From NCBI GenBank assembly GCA_017503235.1, contig JAFVTL010000063.1:1-64000 (forward strand): 64,000 bases of DNA. The letters are read 5' to 3'. Origin of the DNA: Bacteroidaceae bacterium. Its GTDB lineage: Bacteria > Bacteroidota > Bacteroidia > Bacteroidales > Bacteroidaceae. Position numbers and translations under genes: made by a program. The notes under the pieces are model-generated. The model had not been told where the DNA came from. It did no database searches and was given only the letters and a program-made list of their open reading frames with translations. Below are positions 60,059-64,000 of the stretch, in pieces. Positions within the stretch are counted from its first letter, which is position 1, and each line of letters starts with the position of its first letter.

Positions 60059-62392
60059 TTACTGGATTGTACTTTCCGAGAAATAATATTCTCTGATGGG
60101 TTTGATGACCTTTTCACCGTTCAGGGCAATGTCTCCGCTCAACTTGATGTCTTCGGAGGATGCACCCACCTTGATGGTGTATGCTCCTGGTGCGATGTTC
60201 CATTGGCGTTGTCCTTCGTTGCTATAATAACCGAATTGTTCAACGTGCATCTTCACTACCACTTTGTGTGTTTCACCCGGTTCAAGGGTTACGCGTGCGA
60301 ATCCTTGCAACTGGATAGGACGGATGTTTGGATTGCCATCTGCCGGAGAAAGGTAAATCTGAGCCACTTCATCAGCCTTTACCGAACCGGTGTTGGTCAC
60401 ATCGAAAGAAAGAGTGATTTCCTTGTCGGAAGTATTGGCTTCTGCATTCATTTCGAGGTTGGCATATTCAAAGGTCGTGTAGCTCAAACCATATCCGAAA
60501 GGCCATGCCACGCGTGGGTCCTTTTCTGCGGAATAATTGTAGCAAATCGGTTCGTAAACCTCTGTATTCGGATAGCTGACACTGAGCTTGGCCGATGGAG
60601 ACACCTTGCCGTAGAGGATGTCGGCAACGGCATTTCCTCCTTCTTCACCCGGATACCATGCCTGGATGACCGCCGCACAACGTTCGGCAAGTCCTGAAAC
60701 CACTTGTGCACGTCCTCCGAACATTACCAATATGACGGGCTTGCCAGTGGCCAGCAATTCCTCTACGAATTGTTCCTGCTTGCCGGGCAGACGAAGTCCC
60801 TGACGATCGCGGTTCTCTCCGCAAAGCATGACGTTTTCGCCTACGGCAGCTATGATGACATCACTTTGCTTGGCCATACGGAGGGCTTCCTGCTTGTCGG
60901 CCTTTTCGCCGGAATCCACCTTACGGTGCAGGAGGTTGTATTCCCAGGCACGTTCGTCACCGCTTTCCGTGTATTTGGTTTCGATTTCTTCCGTCCAGTC
61001 ACAACCGCGTGAATAGAGGATGTTCACACCTTCGGGCTTTTGGTGGTTCATCCCTTCGAGCAGAGTTACGATTTCGGGGTGTTCCAAGTCTTCGGTAATC
61101 TGTTTCCAGAAGTAATACATGGCGGGGAAGGAATAGTCGCCACACATTGCCCACATGGAATTGGCGTTAGGACCGGTCACGAGAATGTTCTTGACATCCT
61201 TCAAGGGCAGGATACCTTCATTTTCCAACAATACCACCGATTGGGAAGCGATGTCGTAAGCGGTCTGTCGTTCTTCGGGAGTGTCCAACACTATGTCTTC
61301 CTGACTATATAGATAAGGGTTCTCATCGAAAAGACCGGCACGGAACTTGTGCAGAAGTACGTTCTTTACAGCATTTTCCAACACTTCGGGTTTCACCAAT
61401 CCACGGTCGATGGCTTCTTGCAGATACTTGTAGTTGGCACCATGCGGAAAGTCTACGTCGTTGCCACCATTGATGGCTTCCGCCGCCTTCTGTACCACGT
61501 CTTCACAATTGGGAAGTTGGTCGATGGCGGTATAGTCGCTCACCACCATCCCGTCGAATCCGACGTAATCGCGTAGGATGTCCTTCAAGATTTCGCTATT
61601 GGCCACGCAATTGGTGCCGTGTACGGCGTGATAACCCGGCATGACCACCTTGCTTCCCGCCAGGCGTATCATGGCTTCGTGAGGAAACAGAATCTCCTCC
61701 ATCATTTCCTTTTCGTCGGCATCACCACCTCCGCCATAACCGAGGTAATGTTTCGAGCAGGCACCGACACCTTGTTTGAGGTCTCCCTGTTGCAAGCCTT
61801 TGACGAAAGCGGTTCCCATTACGGCAGACAAATAGCCGTCTTCTCCGTAGGATTCTTCCAAACGGTTAAAGCTGGGGTTGCGACATACGTCCACCATCGG
61901 TGAAAGAGCCAGCACACCACCCATCTTGCGCATGGCGGTACTGGTTTGATAGGTTTTCAACTCGGCCAATTCGGGATTGAACGAACCGGCTTGTCCAATT
62001 TGTTGCGGATAAATGGTGGCTCCCTGCGTGTTGATGCCCGACAACACTTCTTCGTGGAAGAGGGCAGGGATTCCGTTAGGGGTATGATTCATCAACCAAT
62101 CCTGAACGGCTGCTACTCTATCGCGCAGGATGTTGGCGTCCATTTGTTTCTGGCTGGCATATTGGGAGAAGTGGCCGATGCCAAAAGGAATCAGTTCCTT
62201 GCATTTCAAGGTGTCCAGTTTGCCTTCTTCGTCAAACAGGTCATCCATGTAGCAACTTCTCAGCTGGGCAATCCGTTCTTCCATCGGCATCTTGTCGTAG
62301 AGGGCATCTACCTGGCTTCCGATGTCGGTTGTCTGTTGGTTACAACTGGCTAATGCTACCATTGTACCAATCATCAAAACTTTGTTTTTCAT
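60059..62392 (-). CDS. Glycoside hydrolase family 3 beta-glucosidase-like (lipoprotein)
   Basis: A 777-residue enzyme counted from the ATG at 62392. The signal peptide MIGTMVALASC ends in a lipobox. The N-terminal GH3 barrel has HEEVLSGINTQGATIYPQ, CSKHYLGYGGGGDADEKEM and the nucleophile block GFDGMVVSDYTAIDQ (about residue 305). The middle domain has GPNANSMWAMCGDYS, and the C-terminal fibronectin type III-like domain has LEPGETHKVVVKM. It cleaves terminal beta-linked sugars outside the cytoplasm. The frame is open upstream without a stop into a folK-like sequence, so a longer fused product is formally possible. Confidence 0.9.
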   Translation of the reverse strand: MKNKVLMIGTMVALASCNQQTTDIGSQVDALYDKMPMEERIAQLRSCYMDDLFDEEGKLDTLKCKELIPFGIGHFSQYASQKQMDANILRDRVAAVQDWLMNHTPNGIPALFHEEVLSGINTQGATIYPQQIGQAGSFNPELAELKTYQTSTAMRKMGGVLALSPMVDVCRNPSFNRLEESYGEDGYLSAVMGTAFVKGLQQGDLKQGVGACSKHYLGYGGGGDADEKEMMEEILFPHEAMIRLAGSKVVMPGYHAVHGTNCVANSEILKDILRDYVGFDGMVVSDYTAIDQLPNCEDVVQKAAEAINGGNDVDFPHGANYKYLQEAIDRGLVKPEVLENAVKNVLLHKFRAGLFDENPYLYSQEDIVLDTPEERQTAYDIASQSVVLLENEGILPLKDVKNILVTGPNANSMWAMCGDYSFPAMYYFWKQITEDLEHPEIVTLLEGMNHQKPEGVNILYSRGCDWTEEIETKYTESGDERAWEYNLLHRKVDSGEKADKQEALRMAKQSDVIIAAVGENVMLCGENRDRQGLRLPGKQEQFVEELLATGKPVILVMFGGRAQVVSGLAERCAAVIQAWYPGEEGGNAVADILYGKVSPSAKLSVSYPNTEVYEPICYNYSAEKDPRVAWPFGYGLSYTTFEYANLEMNAEANTSDKEITLSFDVTNTGSVKADEVAQIYLSPADGNPNIRPIQLQGFARVTLEPGETHKVVVKMHVEQFGYYSNEGQRQWNIAPGAYTIKVGASSEDIKLSGDIALNGEKVIKPIREYYFSESTIQ

Positions 62393-62794
62393 GTTACTTG
62401 GATATGTTAATGGTTGAATAAATGATTCTTCTTCGAGGCTTCGTCTGACGAAATCCCTTTTCAGATCTTCGGGTTTCAGAATTTCTTCGTCGTATGTCAA
62501 CAGGTCAATGTCCAATTGGACGATTCCTTTCTCCTTGTCTTCCTTGCATCGTCCGTTTTCCTTCTCTATTTGCTTGAGGATGAGACGGATGCCGTCGGCG
62601 GATAAATGGGAAGTGAACCTCGCCAACTGATTGCCGAAAGGCGATAGCCAATTGCCTCCGATAGCTTCCGTTTCCATTTCTTGTCCGAAACGGATGTCGG
62701 GAAAGGCCTGTTGTAACGCCTTGCGAGCGGCTTCCAAACGGATGCCGTATTCGTAGTTGGAGCCCAAGCATATCAGGCAATGATGTGTGTCCAT
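62393..62794 (-). CDS. FolK-like (HPPK) frame, in frame with GH3 and lacking its own stop
   Basis: 134 codons that match 6-hydroxymethyl-dihydropterin pyrophosphokinase. It has CLICLGSNYEYGIRLEAARK at the start, NQLARFTSHLS, and the metal motif QLDIDLLTYDEEIL near residue 95. It is short: the end RDFVRRSLEEESFIQPLTYP runs straight into the GH3 start with no stop codon. HPPK normally makes the folate precursor in the cytoplasm. Either it lost its stop, or a real fusion of 911 residues exists. It is divergent from kdsB, with a 75-bp space. Confidence 0.75.
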
Positions 62795-62838
62795 GACGAT
62801 TTATTGCTATTGAAATGCAAATGTAAAAAATGTTTTTG

Positions 62839-62846
62839 TACTTTTG
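62839..62846 (+). promoter_or_regulatory. -7 box for kdsB
   Basis: TACTTTTG, 23 bp before the kdsB start. Confidence 0.5.
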
Positions 62847-62869
62847 CATGAACTATATAAAAGAAGTCT

Positions 62870-63634
62870 ATGAAATTCATTGGAATCATTCCTGCAAGAT
62901 ATGCTTCCACCCGTTTTCCCGCCAAACCATTGGCCGTGTTGGGTGGCAAGCCGGTGATACAACGTGTGTATGAACAAGTGTCCGGCATCTTTGATGAAGC
63001 CTATGTGGCGACCGACGATGAACGGATTGAAGCGGCCGTGAAGGCCTTTGGAGGAAAGGTGGTCATGACATCGCCTAACCATAAAAGTGGTACCGACCGA
63101 TGCTATGAGGCCTTTACAAAGGTAGGCGGAGGATATGATGTAGTGGTAAACATCCAAGGTGACGAACCTTTCATACAGCCTTCCCAATTGGAGGCGGTGA
63201 AAGCTTGTTTTCAGGACCCCACCACACAAATCGCTACATTGGTGAAACCTTTTACTGCCGATGACGGGTTTGTATCTTTGGAGAACGTAAACTCTCCCAA
63301 GGTGGTTGTCAACGCGAATATGAACGCCTTGTATTTCAGCCGTTCCATCATCCCATACCAACGAAATGCCGACAAGCAGGATTGGTTGGCCGGACATACT
63401 TATTACAAACACATCGGGCTTTATGCCTATCGTGCCGAGGTGTTGAAGGAAATCACTTCGCTTCCCCAATCTTCATTGGAATTGGCCGAATCGTTGGAAC
63501 AACTCCGTTGGCTTGAAAACGGATATACCATCAAGGTGGGTGTGACGCAAGTGGAAACCATTGGCATTGATACGCCGGAAGATTTGGAAAGGGCAGAAGA
63601 GTTCTTGAAACAACAGGAGAAACACCACGCATGA
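62870..63634 (+). CDS. kdsB: 3-deoxy-manno-octulosonate cytidylyltransferase
   Basis: A 254-residue CMP-Kdo synthetase, standard length. It starts KFIGIIPARYASTRFPAKPL, the CTP-binding loop. NIQGDEPFIQPSQLE (about residues 93-107) binds metal, and YYKHIGLYAYRAEVL and SLELAESLEQLRWLENGYTI are the Kdo-binding blocks. It activates Kdo for lipopolysaccharide. Its stop overlaps the next start (ATGA). Confidence 0.97.
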   Translation: MKFIGIIPARYASTRFPAKPLAVLGGKPVIQRVYEQVSGIFDEAYVATDDERIEAAVKAFGGKVVMTSPNHKSGTDRCYEAFTKVGGGYDVVVNIQGDEPFIQPSQLEAVKACFQDPTTQIATLVKPFTADDGFVSLENVNSPKVVVNANMNALYFSRSIIPYQRNADKQDWLAGHTYYKHIGLYAYRAEVLKEITSLPQSSLELAESLEQLRWLENGYTIKVGVTQVETIGIDTPEDLERAEEFLKQQEKHHA

Positions 63635-64000
63635 ATCTCAATCGTAACATAGCCCCGCCCATCCGTCCTTTCGACGAAATCGGTATTATCCATCCGGAAC
63701 ATCGAGTCATGAAGAACGGTATACCTCTTCATGTCATCCAGGCAGGTACGGAGGACGTTGTCCGTTTGGATTTGCTCATTGGAGGTGGCTTGTGGCATCA
63801 GAGCCAGCCCCTTCAAGCCATGTTCGCCAACCGCATGTTGCGAGAGGGGAGTGCGTCGTTCACTTCGTCGCAAATAGCCGAGAAACTTGATTTCTATGGT
63901 TCCATGCTCGAATTGTCTTCGTCGGTGAATTGTGGTTTCATCACTTTGTATTCGCTCAACAAGCACTTTGCCCATACCTTGGAGGTGGTGGCTGATAGCT
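63631..64000 (+). CDS. M16 family zinc peptidase, N-terminal part (cut by window edge)
   Basis: About 123 residues are visible, and the frame is open at the right edge. It reads HRVMKNGIPLHVIQAGTEDV and LIGGGLWHQSQPLQAMFANR, followed by LREGSASFTSSQIAEKLDFY, the start of an M16 (insulinase/PqqL-like) peptidase. At the position where the catalytic HxxEH usually appears (after the first helix) it has ANRMLREGS, so this half may be a non-catalytic subunit domain. The start overlaps the kdsB stop by 4 bp. Confidence 0.8.
   Translation, partial: MNLNRNIAPPIRPFDEIGIIHPEHRVMKNGIPLHVIQAGTEDVVRLDLLIGGGLWHQSQPLQAMFANRMLREGSASFTSSQIAEKLDFYGSMLELSSSVNCGFITLYSLNKHFAHTLEVVADS

Overview
The window reads as chromosomal DNA of a Bacteroidales gut bacterium, most likely Bacteroides or Phocaeicola. 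Several families seen here are typical of that group: a NigD-like lipoprotein, an HU-like DNA-binding protein with a C-terminal extension, DUF3078 and DUF4298 proteins, and a DUF4369-TlpA lipoprotein. Many genes are preceded by a TAnnTTTG box, in five cases with a TTTG box (TTTG-19/20-TAnnTTTG), which is the Bacteroidetes sigma-ABfr promoter. Ribosome-binding sites of the enteric kind are mostly absent. The genus is an inference; no rRNA gene is present.

Layout. (1) 1-11581: the distal part of an exopolysaccharide or capsule locus. It begins with the tail of an IS982-family transposase, then very AT-rich Wzy-like polymerase and glycosyltransferase genes, then an acyl cassette (NeuD/PglD-like transferase, SDR reductase, AMP-ligase, acyl carrier protein), a priming sugar transferase, an NTP_transf_5 protein, a metallo-hydrolase, a DegT aminotransferase and a YjbH-like outer-membrane protein. 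(2) 11956-23839: a TlpA-like thioredoxin, a potABCD polyamine importer, prs, a ThiE-like protein, Fe/Mn superoxide dismutase, a PcrA/UvrD helicase and nspC (polyamine synthesis). (3) 23939-24452: a tRNA cluster (Gly-GCC, Leu-CAG, Leu-GAG, Gly-GCC) headed by a broken tRNA-Gly. (4) 24610-46843: housekeeping and envelope genes, including glnA, an HU-like protein, two metallopeptidases, DUF1846, a DPP-type S9 peptidase, yidC, wecB, a TRIC channel, an OadA-like carboxyltransferase, an OmpA-like lipoprotein, a MATE pump, glyA and pyrB-pyrI-flavin reductase. (5) 47491-64000: a NapH/NapG-like polyferredoxin and a ferredoxin-domain aldo/keto reductase, NigD, an M28 peptidase, a cyclophilin, GH31, PBP1A, a folK-like frame fused to a GH3 glycosidase, DUF4298, kdsB and the start of an M16 peptidase.

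The strongest unexplained signal is non-coding. The intergenic spaces hold several families of short-unit repeats (units of about 7, 8, 9 and 10 bp), many folded into dyads of 70-170 bp. One family occurs four times near gene ends. A composite element occurs twice with the same scaffold but different repeat units in its arms. One heptamer array lies in frame inside the DegT aminotransferase gene. Other points worth checking are the folK-GH3 in-frame fusion, the OadA-like protein whose biotinyl-type domain lacks the biotin lysine, the polyferredoxin with an internal Tat-like signal, and the tRNA-Gly 5' half followed by an inverted copy of its anticodon arm. I did not find a complete new defence or mobile system, and there is no CRISPR array.
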